From Rhizobium sp. NXC14 (GTDB lineage: Bacteria; Pseudomonadota; Alphaproteobacteria; Rhizobiales; Rhizobiaceae), in the NCBI RefSeq assembly GCF_002117485.1, contig NZ_CP021030.1, forward strand, positions 3,041,001 to 3,105,000: a stretch of 64,000 bases of DNA, read 5' to 3'. Each line of letters starts with the position of its first letter. The first letter of the stretch is position 1. The notes beneath the pieces were generated by a model, which had not been told where the DNA came from, searched no databases, and saw nothing but the letters and a program-made list of their open reading frames with translations. Both the position numbers and the translations under genes were made by a program. Shown in pieces: positions 16,618 to 25,862 of the stretch.

Positions 16618-19600
16618 CTACGCCGCGTCGTCGATCTCCTCGTCCGCCTTGCGCGGCACGTAGTTCAGCACCGGCCCAAGCCAACGCTCGACCTCGGAAA
16701 TCTCCATGCCCTTGCGCTTGGCATAGTCCTCCACCTGGTCGCGCTCCACCTTGGCGACGCCGAAATAATATGAGTCGGGATGGCCGATATAGATGCCGGA
16801 GACCGATGAGCCGGGCCACATCGCATAGCTCTCCGTCAGCTTCACGCCGGCGGCTTTTTCTGCATCGAGCAGCTTGAAGAGCGTTGCCTTTTCCGTGTGG
16901 TCGGGCTGAGCGGGATAGCCGGGCGCCGGGCGGATGCCGGTATAGGCTTCACCGATGAGATCCTCGTTACTGAGCTGCTCATCCCTCGCATAGCCCCAAT
17001 ATTCGCGGCGCACCTGCTCATGCATGCGCTCGGCGAAAGCTTCGGCGAAGCGGTCGGCCAACGCCTTGACGAGGATCGAGGAATAGTCGTCGTTCGACCG
17101 CTCGAACCGTTCGGCGATAGCGATTTCCTCGATTCCGGCCGTCACCACGAAGCCGCCGACATAATCCGGCACGCCGCTGGTGACAGGCGCCACGAAGTCC
17201 GAAAGTGCCACGTTCGCCCGCCCGTCCCGCTTCGAAAGCTGCTGGCGAAGCGTGTAAAAAGTGGCAAGCTCCTTGCTGCGGCTTTCATCCGTGAAGAGGC
17301 GGATATCGTCGCCGACGGCGCCGGCAGGCCAGAAGCCGATGACGGCGCGCGGGCGGAACCACTTCTCATCGATGATCTTCTTCAGCATGGCCTGCGTATC
17401 GGCCCAGAGCGCACGCGCCGCCTCGCCCTGTTTCTCGTCTTCGAGAATGGCGGGAAAACGGCCGCGCAATTCCCAGGTCTGGAAGAACGGCGTCCAGTCG
17501 ATATATCTCGCGAGTTCGGCCAGATCGTAATCCTCGAACACCCTCGTGCCGAAGAATTGCGGCTTCGTCGGCTTGTAGGCCGACCAGTCGACCTTATGCG
17601 CATTCTCGCGGGCCCGTGCCAACGGCAGGCGCACCTTCTCCGCTTCGCTGCGGGCATGCGCGGCCGCCACCTTGGCATATTCGGCTCTGACATCCTCGAC
17701 ATAACCCTGCCGCGTCTCCGGCGAGAGCAGCGCCGAAACGACGCCGACGGCGCGGCTCGCATCGGTGACGTAGACGGCCTGCCCCTTGTTGTAACCGGGG
17801 TGGATCTTCACGGCCGTATGCACACGGCTGGTGGTGGCGCCGCCGATCAGCAGCGGAATTTCGAAGCCCTGCCGCTCCATCTCGGTCGCGACATGCACCA
17901 TTTCGTCGAGCGACGGCGTGATCAGGCCGGAAAGACCGATGACATCGACCTTTTCGGCGATCGCCGTTTCGAGAATCTTCGTTGCCGGCACCATGACGCC
18001 GAGATCGACGATCTCATAGTTGTTGCAGGCGAGCACGACGCCGACGATGTTCTTGCCGATATCATGCACGTCGCCCTTGACGGTCGCCATCAGGATCTTG
18101 CCGGCCGACTGTCGGTCGTCGCCGCCGTTGAGGCGCTTTTCCTCTTCCATGTAGGGAAGCAGGACGGCGACGGCCTGCTTCATGACCCGCGCCGACTTGA
18201 CCACCTGCGGCAGGAACATCTTGCCCGAGCCGAACAGGTCGCCGACGACATTCATACCGGCCATCAGCGGCCCTTCGATGACGTGCAGCGGACGGGCCGC
18301 CTGCCGGCGCGCTTCTTCGGTATCGGCCTCGATATATTCGGTGATGCCGTTGACAAGCGCATGTTCAAGACGCTTCTCCACGCTCCATTCGCGCCAGGAG
18401 AGATCCTGGACACGACCCTCCTTTGCCCCGGCGCCACGGAAACGCTCGGCCACTTCGAGCAGCCGCTCGGTGCTGTCGGGACGGCGGTTCAGCACCACGT
18501 CCTCGCAGGCGTCGCGCAGCTCGGGATCGATGTTGTCATAGACCGCGAGCTGGCCGGCATTGACGATGCCCATGTCCATGCCCGCCTGGATGGCGTGGTA
18601 GAGGAACACGGCATGCATCGCCTCGCGCACCGGCTCGTTGCCACGGAAGGAGAAGGACAGGTTGGAGACGCCGCCCGAGATATGCACGAGCGGCATGCGC
18701 TCACGGATCGTCCGCGTCGCCTCGATGAAGTCGACGCCGTAATTGTTGTGCTCTTCGATGCCGGTCGCGACCGCGAAGATGTTCGGGTCGAAGATAATGT
18801 CCTCGGGCGGGAACCCGATCTTCTCGGTCAGCAGCTTATAGGCGCGCTCGCAGATTTCCACCTTGCGCTCATAACTGTCGGCTTGTCCCGCTTCGTCGAA
18901 GGCCATGACGACGACGGCGGCGCCATAATTGCGCAAAAGCCGCGCCTGTGCGAGGAAATTTTCCTCGCCTTCCTTCAGCGAGATCGAGTTGACGATCGGC
19001 TTGCCCTGCACCCGCTTCAGGCCGGATTCGATGATCGAGAATTTCGACGAGTCGATCATGACAGGCACGCGGGCGATGTCGGGCTCGGCGGCGATCAGGT
19101 TGAGGAACTCGACCATCGCCTTCTCGGAATCGATCAGGCCTTCGTCCATGTTGATGTCGATCACCTGCGCGCCGTTTTCCACCTGGTCGCGGGCGACATC
19201 TAGGGCTGCCGTGTAATCGGCATTGGTGATCAGCTTGCGGAACTTCGCCGAGCCGGTGACGTTGGTGCGCTCGCCGACATTGACGAACGGAATGTCCTTG
19301 GTCAGCTCGAAGGGCTCGAGGCCCGACAACGACATGAAAGGACGATGCTCCGGGATCGGCCGCGGCTTGTATTTGGCGACAGTCTCGGCGATCGCCCGGA
19401 TATGCTCCGGCGTCGAGCCGCAGCAGCCGCCGACAATATTGACCAGGCCTTCACGCGCGAAACTGTCGATCTGCGCCGCCATCAACTCCGGCGTTTCGTC
19501 ATACTGGCCGAACTCGTTCGGCAGGCCGGCATTCGGATAGGCGCAGATGAAAGTATCGGCAACGCCCGAAAGCTCCTGCAGATGCGGACGCATCGCGTTC

Positions 19601-20391
19601 GCCCCGAGGGCGCAGTTCAACCCGATCGTAAAAGGATTGGCGTGGCGCACCGAGTTCCAGAAGGCTGACGGCGTCTGGCCGGAGAGCGTGCGGCCGGAAA
19701 GGTCGGTGATCGTGCCGGAGATCATCACCGGCAGGCGCACGCCCTTGGCCTCGAAGCGTTCTTCGCAGGCGAAGATCGCCGCCTTGGCGTTCAGTGTGTC
19801 GAAGATCGTCTCGATCAGAATGATGTCGGCGCCGCCGTCGATCAGCCCGTCGATCTGCTCGCCATAGGCGTCGCGCAGATCGTCGAAGGTGACGGCACGG
19901 AAACCGGGATTGTTGACATCGGGCGAGATCGATGCGGTGCGGTTGGTCGGACCGATGGCGCCGGCGACGAAGCGGCGGCGGCCGTCCTCGCGCTCGGCGC
20001 GGATTGCTGCCCGGCGCACGATTTCGGCACCTTCCTTGTTAAGGTCGTAGACGGCGCCTTCCATCTGGTAATCGGCCTGGGCGATGCGGGTCGAGGAGAA
20101 GGTGTTGGTCTCCAGAATGTCGGCGCCGGCCTTGGCATATTTGTAATGGATCTCTTCGATCGCATCCGGCTGGGTCAGGATCAGAAGATCGTTATTGCCC
20201 TTCTGATGGCAGGCGCAGCCGATGAAGCGGGTGCCGCGGAACTGGTCTTCGTCGTAACCGAGGCCCTGGATCTGCGTGCCCATGGCGCCGTCGAGAACAA
20301 GGATGCGCTCGCTCGCGGCTTTCTTCAAAGCGGCGAAAACTTCACTGCCGTCACGCTTGCCCGTTTCCGGACCAAAGAGAGTATCAAACAC
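16618..20391 (-). CDS. metH: Cobalamin-dependent methionine synthase
   Basis: This 1257-residue MetH transfers a methyl group from 5-methyltetrahydrofolate to homocysteine. Domains in order are: homocysteine-binding barrel with zinc ligands Cys260 (GLNCALGA) and Cys323-Cys324 (GGCCGS); pterin-binding domain (about 365-625, [13 protein letters not shown]); cobalamin domain with the DxHxxG axial-ligand motif GDVHDIGKN (His776); and C-terminal SAM reactivation domain ending in GRFP... and [21 protein letters not shown]. The GTG at 20389-20391 was chosen because AAGGAG lies 7 bases upstream. All catalytic parts are present. A perfect palindrome at 20432-20451 lies 41 bp upstream. Confidence 0.97.
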   Translation of the reverse strand: MFDTLFGPETGKRDGSEVFAALKKAASERILVLDGAMGTQIQGLGYDEDQFRGTRFIGCACHQKGNNDLLILTQPDAIEEIHYKYAKAGADILETNTFSSTRIAQADYQMEGAVYDLNKEGAEIVRRAAIRAEREDGRRRFVAGAIGPTNRTASISPDVNNPGFRAVTFDDLRDAYGEQIDGLIDGGADIILIETIFDTLNAKAAIFACEERFEAKGVRLPVMISGTITDLSGRTLSGQTPSAFWNSVRHANPFTIGLNCALGANAMRPHLQELSGVADTFICAYPNAGLPNEFGQYDETPELMAAQIDSFAREGLVNIVGGCCGSTPEHIRAIAETVAKYKPRPIPEHRPFMSLSGLEPFELTKDIPFVNVGERTNVTGSAKFRKLITNADYTAALDVARDQVENGAQVIDINMDEGLIDSEKAMVEFLNLIAAEPDIARVPVMIDSSKFSIIESGLKRVQGKPIVNSISLKEGEENFLAQARLLRNYGAAVVVMAFDEAGQADSYERKVEICERAYKLLTEKIGFPPEDIIFDPNIFAVATGIEEHNNYGVDFIEATRTIRERMPLVHISGGVSNLSFSFRGNEPVREAMHAVFLYHAIQAGMDMGIVNAGQLAVYDNIDPELRDACEDVVLNRRPDSTERLLEVAERFRGAGAKEGRVQDLSWREWSVEKRLEHALVNGITEYIEADTEEARRQAARPLHVIEGPLMAGMNVVGDLFGSGKMFLPQVVKSARVMKQAVAVLLPYMEEEKRLNGGDDRQSAGKILMATVKGDVHDIGKNIVGVVLACNNYEIVDLGVMVPATKILETAIAEKVDVIGLSGLITPSLDEMVHVATEMERQGFEIPLLIGGATTSRVHTAVKIHPGYNKGQAVYVTDASRAVGVVSALLSPETRQGYVEDVRAEYAKVAAAHARSEAEKVRLPLARARENAHKVDWSAYKPTKPQFFGTRVFEDYDLAELARYIDWTPFFQTWELRGRFPAILEDEKQGEAARALWADTQAMLKKIIDEKWFRPRAVIGFWPAGAVGDDIRLFTDESRSKELATFYTLRQQLSKRDGRANVALSDFVAPVTSGVPDYVGGFVVTAGIEEIAIAERFERSNDDYSSILVKALADRFAEAFAERMHEQVRREYWGYARDEQLSNEDLIGEAYTGIRPAPGYPAQPDHTEKATLFKLLDAEKAAGVKLTESYAMWPGSSVSGIYIGHPDSYYFGVAKVERDQVEDYAKRKGMEISEVERWLGPVLNYVPRKADEEIDDAA

Positions 20392-20431
20392 GGGAGGGCT
20401 CCTTGACGTCGTAAGACCAGACTTCCAGATC

Positions 20432-20451
20432 ACATAAAGATATCTTTATGT
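20432..20451. promoter_or_regulatory. Perfect 20-bp palindrome upstream of metH (candidate SahR-type operator)
   Basis: ACATAAAGATATCTTTATGT is a perfect 20-bp palindrome beginning 41 bp upstream of the metH start. ArsR-family SAH-responsive regulators (SahR) control metH and other methionine genes in several proteobacteria and bind AT-rich palindromes with a GATATC-like centre. Assignment is from position and symmetry. It lies 108 bp upstream of the divergent epimerase gene and could affect both. Confidence 0.55.
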
Positions 20452-20559
20452 CAATATATGGCTATCGATTTCGTGCTTTGCAAAGCTTCTGCGATGACAG
20501 GCTCGCACGAGCTCTATATAGGCCTTTGCTAGGCTTGTGCACGAAATCGGAGGAGTATC

Positions 20560-21819
20560 ATGGCACCCGCAACCGGCAACGCCGCGCTTGGAAACTGGAC
20601 AAGCCGCGCCTATCACCGCAGCTGGCTGCTGGCGCAGGCAAATGGCCTCTTCGATTTCTTTCAGCACGATTCGATCAATCCCAAGGGTGGCTTCTACGAT
20701 CTCGACAGCACCGGTAGGCCGCTCGATGCCGAGGGCCAGGTGCGCGGCATCCATATTGCGGCGCGCGCGGTCCATTGTTTCTCGATCGGCGCCCTGCTCG
20801 GCCGTCCCGGCGCCGGCGACGTCGTCGACCATGGCATGGACTATCTCTGGAACCACCATCGCGACCGCAAGAACGGCGGCTATTTCTGGTCGCTCGACAA
20901 TAACGGTCCGGTCGATTCCAACAAGCAGGGCTACGGCCACGCTTTCGTCCTGCTCGCCGCCTCCTCGGCAAAGACAATCGGGCATCCGCTGGCCGACGGC
21001 ATGCTGGCCGATATCACCGAGATCCTGAACAAGAAGTTCTGGGAACCGCGCCACGGCGCGATCGCCGAGGAATTCACCGCCGAGTGGCAGCCGCTCGACG
21101 GCGGCGCCTATCGCGGCCAGAATTCCAACATGCACCTGACCGAGGCGCTGATGGCGGCCTTTGAAGCCACCGGCGACAGGGATTACCTCGCCAAGGCCGA
21201 AAGCATCGCCGATCTCGTCATCCGCCGTGCGGCCGGTTCGGTCGACTGGCGCGTCGCCGAACATTTCGACGCCGAATGGAACCTCGACAAGGATTACTAT
21301 CATCCAAACGAAATGTTCCGCCCGGCCGGCACGACGCCAGGCCACTGGTTAGAATGGGCGCGCCTCATCCTGCAGCTCTGGGCCCTCGGCGGCAAACGCA
21401 TCGAATGGATGCCGGATGCGGCGAAAGCCCTTTTCGAACAATCCATGGCCCTCGGCTGGGACAATGACAAGGGCGGCTTCTTCTACACGCTCGACTGGGA
21501 CGACAAACCGGCCAAGCGCAACAAGCTCTGGTGGCCGGCCTGCGAGGGTGCGGCTGCCGCGCATTTCCTCAATGAGCACCTGCCGAGCGACTATCACGAG
21601 GAATGCTACCGCAAGATCTGGAACGTGATCGAACGCGCCTTCATCGACCACAGGAACGGAGGCTGGCACGAGGAACTGACGGAGGATCTCGTTCCCTCGC
21701 ACGCGCTCTTCCCCGGCAAGGGCGACATTTATCACGCCCTGCAGGCTTGCCTCATCCCGCTTTTCCCGGCAACGGGCAGCCTGACGAAGGGCATCGCCGA
21801 GGCCGGCGGCAGGCTCTGA
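20560..21819 (+). CDS. AGE family sugar epimerase/isomerase
   Basis: This 419-residue protein has the (alpha/alpha)6 barrel of the N-acylglucosamine 2-epimerase / mannose isomerase family. Landmarks include RQN-like segments: QGYGHAFVLLAASS, YRGQNSNMHLTEALMAAFEATGD, HPNEMFRPAGTTPGHWLEWARL and CEGAAAAHFL, which carry the usual catalytic histidines. The ATG at 20560 has GGAGGAG upstream. Members interconvert aldoses and ketoses (for example mannose/fructose) or epimerise N-acylglucosamine. No sugar operon is attached to it, so the substrate remains open. Confidence 0.88.
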   Translation: MAPATGNAALGNWTSRAYHRSWLLAQANGLFDFFQHDSINPKGGFYDLDSTGRPLDAEGQVRGIHIAARAVHCFSIGALLGRPGAGDVVDHGMDYLWNHHRDRKNGGYFWSLDNNGPVDSNKQGYGHAFVLLAASSAKTIGHPLADGMLADITEILNKKFWEPRHGAIAEEFTAEWQPLDGGAYRGQNSNMHLTEALMAAFEATGDRDYLAKAESIADLVIRRAAGSVDWRVAEHFDAEWNLDKDYYHPNEMFRPAGTTPGHWLEWARLILQLWALGGKRIEWMPDAAKALFEQSMALGWDNDKGGFFYTLDWDDKPAKRNKLWWPACEGAAAAHFLNEHLPSDYHEECYRKIWNVIERAFIDHRNGGWHEELTEDLVPSHALFPGKGDIYHALQACLIPLFPATGSLTKGIAEAGGRL

Positions 21820-21883
21820 CGGCTGTTTCAGCGGCCGGCGCCGACCGTCCGGCGCTCGGATTGTTCCGGCAGATGCGGCGGCG

Positions 21884-22378
21884 TCACAGCGGAGAGAGCC
21901 GCAACGTATCGAGATCCTTCGCCAGCATCAGCGCCAGAGCCTCGACCACAAGATTGTGGTCGTCGCGCTGCGGCAGACCGGAGACTGTGACGGCGCCGAT
22001 GCAACCCGTGCCTTTGACGTTGATCGGAAAACTGCCGCCATGCGGCGCATAATCGGCGCCATCAAGCCCGTTGTCCTCGACCGTCTTGCCATCCTTGCTG
22101 AGCTTCAGGCCGGAGGCATAGCTGCTGCGGAAATAACGCAGCACCATGTTGCGCTTGCGCCTGACCCAATTGACGTTGTCCGGCGTCACGCCCGGGAGCG
22201 CGGCATAGAAGACCGGCATCGAATGCAGCGTCACGTCGATTGCGATGCCGAGGCCGCGCTCGCTGGCGAGCTCCTGCAGAAGCTTGCCGAGCTGCCAGGC
22301 AGTGGTGAGATCGAAGGCATCGAAGCTCAGCGCCTTTTCCTGCTCGGCGATCCGACTGAGATCGTTGTCGATTGTCAT
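21884..22378 (-). CDS. UPF0303 / heme-degrading-domain family protein
   Basis: This 164-residue protein matches the UPF0303 family (GlcG/HbpS-like fold). Family-typical segments are FDLTTAWQLGKLLQELA, FYAALPGVTPDNVNWVRRKRN and APHGGSFPINVKGTGCIGAVTVSGLPQRDDH. The biochemical function of the family is not established; relatives of the fold bind heme or small cofactors. The ATG at 22376-22378 has GAGGAG upstream. It is 78 bp downstream of the flavin reductase gene and may be the last member of that leftward operon. Confidence 0.82.
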   Translation of the reverse strand: MTIDNDLSRIAEQEKALSFDAFDLTTAWQLGKLLQELASERGLGIAIDVTLHSMPVFYAALPGVTPDNVNWVRRKRNMVLRYFRSSYASGLKLSKDGKTVEDNGLDGADYAPHGGSFPINVKGTGCIGAVTVSGLPQRDDHNLVVEALALMLAKDLDTLRLSPL

Positions 22379-22456
22379 GATAGGCGCTCCTCTCCTGCAA
22401 TGATCCGCTGCAGACCATTCTCATCAGAAGAGAAAAAGTAAAGCAAAACTTGGTCT

Positions 22457-23068
22457 TCAGAGCTTCGGCGTCAGCATCTCAAAACGATCGCGGATGGTGG
22501 CGCAGGTATCGCCCCCCAATCGAGCAATGGCATCGACCGCGGCCGGATCGACATGCAGCCGTTCCCGATCGACGACGCCGTCGCGGTAATGCGCATAGAC
22601 GATCTCACCGAGGATAATCTGCCGTGAGCGGCCGAGCTCCAGCGTCACGTGCCGCCGGCATTCGAAGGCGGCCGGCGCCTCGGCGATAAAGGGCGACGCC
22701 ACCTTCGCGCCAGGTATCGCCGTCAACCCCGCCTTCTTCAACTCGTCGACACCACGCGGATATTTGCTGCCGCAGACATGCATGGCCTCGGCGATGGCGA
22801 AGGAGACGATGTTGACCGTGAAGACCTCTGTCAGGCGAATATTGTGGCCGGTGTCCTTGAATGACATGTCGGCATTGTTCTCGACGCCGATCGCCAGGAT
22901 CGGCGGATCGGCCGACAGACAGTTGAAGAAGCTGAAGGGCGCGGCGTTGATCCGGCCATGTTCGTCGACCGTCGTCACCAGCGCGATCGGCCGCGGGATG
23001 ATCGTGCCGATCATCAGCTTGTAACGCTCGCGCTCGCTGAGTTCTTTGAAATCGAAAGAGACCGCCAT
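22457..23068 (-). CDS. Flavin reductase-like domain protein
   Basis: This 203-residue protein is of the flavin reductase / FMN-binding split-barrel family (PF01613). Diagnostic segments are IGTIIPRPIALVTTVDEHGRINAAPFSFFNCLSADPP and DTGHNIRLTEVFTVNIVS. These proteins bind FMN and reduce it with NAD(P)H for a partner oxygenase, or act as small oxidoreductases. The gene lies 3 bp after the racemase stop, in the same operon as the polyamine-type ABC transporter, implying a catabolic step on the imported compound (inference). No oxygenase partner is seen in the window. Confidence 0.87.
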   Translation of the reverse strand: MAVSFDFKELSERERYKLMIGTIIPRPIALVTTVDEHGRINAAPFSFFNCLSADPPILAIGVENNADMSFKDTGHNIRLTEVFTVNIVSFAIAEAMHVCGSKYPRGVDELKKAGLTAIPGAKVASPFIAEAPAAFECRRHVTLELGRSRQIILGEIVYAHYRDGVVDRERLHVDPAAVDAIARLGGDTCATIRDRFEMLTPKL

Positions 23069-23071
23069 GGT

Positions 23072-23815
23072 TCAGCCGATTTTCGGGGCCGGCGAGAAAC
23101 CGCTCATCGCGCCCATAAAGGGTTTCGGCAGCGGCGAGGCGTAGGAGCCGCGCTTGCTGGTGGAAAGCCCGAGCGACACCAGCGCCTCGGCTTGCTTGAC
23201 GGCGGCCGCGACACCGTCGACGACGGGCACGCCGTAAATCTCCTGCAATTCCCTGGCCAGATCGGTCATGCCGGCGCAGCCGAGCACGATCGCTTCGGCC
23301 CCGTCTTCGACAAGCGCCCGCTCAATCTCGGCCCTCAGCTTGCCGATCGCGCCCGAGGCCGCGTTTTCCAACTCCAGCACCGGAATATCAGAGGCGCGCA
23401 CCTTCGCCCGGTCGCCCATGCCGTAGCGGCGTACCAGATTGTCGATCAGCACCCGCGACCGCTCCAGCGTCGTCACCACGGTGAAACGCTGCGCCAGGAA
23501 GCCCGCCGTGACCACGGCGGATTCGCAGAGACCGAGAATCGGTACATCGGCAAAACTCCGCGCCGCTTCGAGCCCGGTATCGTCGAAGCAGGCAATCACC
23601 GCCGCGTCGTAACCCGCCGCCTGCCTCTCCTTAAGTTCCAAGAGCAGGCCAGGAATCGCGAGCGCCCCGTCATAATGTCCCTCGATGGAGACCGGCCCCA
23701 TGCTGGATGTCGCGGCGACGATCTCCGTGCCGGATGCCGCCACCGCACGCGCGGCGGCCGCAGCCTTCTCGGTCATGGAGGCCGTGGTATTCGGATTGAC
23801 GATGAGGATGCGCAT
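23072..23815 (-). CDS. Asp/Glu/hydantoin racemase family protein
   Basis: This 247-residue protein starts MRILIVNPNTTASMTEK, the hallmark of the hydantoin/Asp-Glu racemase family. It has two active-site cysteines in typical positions: AAVIACFDDTGLEAAR and EAIVLGCAGMTDLA. Relatives racemise hydantoins, allantoin or aspartate, or isomerise maleate. The start lies 1 bp after the upstream permease stop, so it belongs to the ABC transporter operon. Context suggests it acts on the transported compound, which could be a hydantoin or related N-carbamoyl compound (inference). Confidence 0.87.
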   Translation of the reverse strand: MRILIVNPNTTASMTEKAAAAARAVAASGTEIVAATSSMGPVSIEGHYDGALAIPGLLLELKERQAAGYDAAVIACFDDTGLEAARSFADVPILGLCESAVVTAGFLAQRFTVVTTLERSRVLIDNLVRRYGMGDRAKVRASDIPVLELENAASGAIGKLRAEIERALVEDGAEAIVLGCAGMTDLARELQEIYGVPVVDGVAAAVKQAEALVSLGLSTSKRGSYASPLPKPFMGAMSGFSPAPKIG

Positions 23816-23816
23816 A

Positions 23817-24638
23817 TCAGTCTATCTTTGCCTGCCGCCGCCCCAGCATGGTCATGATGCCGAGCGCGATGAGAATGATGGTGAAGGAAAACAGCGTGGT
23901 CACCGTCCCGAGCGCATAGAGCACCGGCGTCGTGACGTTGGTCGTCATGCCGTAGATTTCGAGCGGCAGCGTATTGTAGCTGCCCGATGTCATCAATGTA
24001 CGCGCGAATTCGTCATAAGACAGTGTGAAGCCGAACAGCCCGACGCCGATCAGGCTCGGTGCGATCATCGGCAGCACGACGTGGCGGAAGGTTTGCCAGG
24101 AGGTGGCGCCGAGATCGCGGGCCGCCTCCTCGTAAGCGGGCGAGAAACGGTTGAAGACGGCAAACATGATCAATACGCCGAAGGGCAGCGTCCAGGTCAG
24201 ATGTGCGCCGAAGGCCGAGGAATACCATGCGGGCTTGAGACCGCCCTCCTGAAAAACAACGCCGATGCCGAGCGAAATGATGATCGACGGCACGACCAGG
24301 CTGGCGACCGTGGCGTAGAACAGCACAGTCGAACCGCGGAAACGGCGGCGGAAGGCAAGGCCGGCCAGCAGCGACACGACGACGGTCACCACCATCACCA
24401 TCAGCCCGAGAGTGAAGGAGCGACGGAACGAGGCACCGAAATCGCCGACCGCCTGCTTTTCGAACAGGTTGAAGAACCAGTGCGTGGAAACGCCGTTCAT
24501 CGGGAAGGTCAGGCCGCCATCCGGTCCCTGGAAGGAGAGGATCAGGATCGCCGAGAGCGGACCGTAGAGGAACAGCACGAAGACGATGAAGAAGATCGCC
24601 AGCAGATAGAATTCGAGGCCGCGTTTTTCGTGATTCAT
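23817..24638 (-). CDS. ABC transporter permease (PotC-like)
   Basis: This 273-residue permease has about six transmembrane helices. The EAA loop is YEEAARDLGATSWQTFRHVVLP. The ATG at 24636-24638 was chosen because AAGGAG lies 8 bases upstream and it sits 1 bp after the preceding permease stop; a slightly longer in-frame reading would overlap that gene. It is the second membrane subunit of a spermidine/putrescine-type importer whose other parts are at 24640-28295. Confidence 0.88.
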   Translation of the reverse strand: MNHEKRGLEFYLLAIFFIVFVLFLYGPLSAILILSFQGPDGGLTFPMNGVSTHWFFNLFEKQAVGDFGASFRRSFTLGLMVMVVTVVVSLLAGLAFRRRFRGSTVLFYATVASLVVPSIIISLGIGVVFQEGGLKPAWYSSAFGAHLTWTLPFGVLIMFAVFNRFSPAYEEAARDLGATSWQTFRHVVLPMIAPSLIGVGLFGFTLSYDEFARTLMTSGSYNTLPLEIYGMTTNVTTPVLYALGTVTTLFSFTIILIALGIMTMLGRRQAKID

Positions 24639-24639
24639 C

Positions 24640-25554
24640 TCAAAGCTCCTTGCGGATATCAACGACCCGCAGGATGGCGGCGACCATCAGCAGCACGACC
24701 GCAAGCAGCACCACCGCATTGGCGGCGGCCGCCGGATATTGCAGCAGCGACATCTGGTTCTTCATCATCAGCGCTACCGAGGCGCTCTGGCCGCCGGACA
24801 TCACCTGGACCGTCGAAAAATCCGCCATGACAAGCGTGACGACGAAGATCGTGCCGATCGCCATGCCGGGTTTGGCAAGCGGAATGACGACGTTCCACAG
24901 CACCTGCCAGCCCGATGCGCCGGCATCGCGCGCCGCCTCGAACAGCGACCGGTCGATGCGCATCAGCGTGTTGAAGATCGGCGTCACCATGAACAAGGTA
25001 TAGAGATGCACCATGGCAAGCACGACGGCGAAATCGGAATAGAGCAGCCATTCGATCGGCTGCGGAATGATGCCCATCTTGATCAGCGCCGAGTTGACCA
25101 GGCCGTTGCGTCCGAGCACCGGAATCCAGGAGATCATGCGAATGATGTTCGAGGTCATGAACGGCACGGTGCAGACGAGGAAGAGGATCATCTGCGTCGA
25201 AGTCTTGCGGATGTGGAATGCCAGGAAATAGGAGACCCAGAACCCGATGACGAGCGTCAGCCCCCAGACGATGGCGGTGAATTTCAGCGTGTTGAGATAG
25301 GTCTTCCACGTCACCCATGAGCCGAGCGTGTCGGTGTAGTTCATGGTGAGGAAATCAGGATAGAGGCCGGCGAAGTCATAATCCCAGAAGCTGACGACAG
25401 CGATCATGGCGATCGGCAGCAGGAAGAAGAAGCCGAGAATGGCGATCAGCGGCGTCGCCTGGAGATAGGAGATGGCTGAGGGGGAGAGGCGGAAAGAACG
25501 TCTGCCGCCTGCGCCGCGGCTGCCTTCCTCCGTTTCCACTGCAATGGTCGCCAT
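24640..25554 (-). CDS. ABC transporter permease (PotB-like)
   Basis: This 304-residue permease has a hydrophilic N-terminus of about 30 residues and then six transmembrane helices. The EAA loop is LFEAARDAGASGWQVLWNVVIPLAKPG. It is the first permease gene after the binding-protein gene, separated by a 308-bp repeat-rich gap, and is followed almost directly by the PotC-like gene. Confidence 0.88.
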   Translation of the reverse strand: MATIAVETEEGSRGAGGRRSFRLSPSAISYLQATPLIAILGFFFLLPIAMIAVVSFWDYDFAGLYPDFLTMNYTDTLGSWVTWKTYLNTLKFTAIVWGLTLVIGFWVSYFLAFHIRKTSTQMILFLVCTVPFMTSNIIRMISWIPVLGRNGLVNSALIKMGIIPQPIEWLLYSDFAVVLAMVHLYTLFMVTPIFNTLMRIDRSLFEAARDAGASGWQVLWNVVIPLAKPGMAIGTIFVVTLVMADFSTVQVMSGGQSASVALMMKNQMSLLQYPAAAANAVVLLAVVLLMVAAILRVVDIRKEL

Positions 25555-25656
25555 ATCCGGTTCTCCGTTCTGATTACATCAAGCGGAACAAAGGTGGGTG
25601 CGGCCCCCCTCATGCGCCTGCCGGCACCTGTGCCTGGGTCGAGCCACCGGTCTCGA

Positions 25657-25803
25657 CCCGTTCTTCGGACCCCCGCTGGGGAGAAGAGAATCGTGGCAGC
25701 GTCTCCGCTACCACAACTCCACCTGTCGTCATGCGGCCCGCCCGCAAAACTCCCGCTTCTCCCCAGTGGGGAGACGATGCCCGAAGGGCTGTTGAGGGGG
25801 CGG
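25657..25803. repeat. Palindromic intergenic repeats, family 1, between binding protein and permease
   Basis: Two partial copies lie in this stretch: CCCCGCTGGGGAGAAG near 25673-25688, and CTTCTCCCCAGTGGGGAG near 25759-25776 followed by a GATGCCCGAAGGGC segment and GAGGGGGC. The remainder of the 25555-25862 gap has no gene. A further small inverted repeat, CCCTCC/GGAGGG, lies just after the binding-protein stop (about 25848-25861). Confidence 0.65.
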
Positions 25804-25862
25804 AGCGAACCGACGTCTTGAGCGTCAGCGAAAGACAGCAGCTCCCCGCCCTCCAGGAGGGA

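Noticed and set aside
16897-19203. A 768-codon open frame on the plus strand
   Set aside because: It is antisense to metH, whose domains and motifs are unambiguous.
20392-20559. Cobalamin or SAM riboswitch before metH
   Set aside because: The leader is only 41 bp to the palindrome and has no B12-box-like or SAM-type conserved core.
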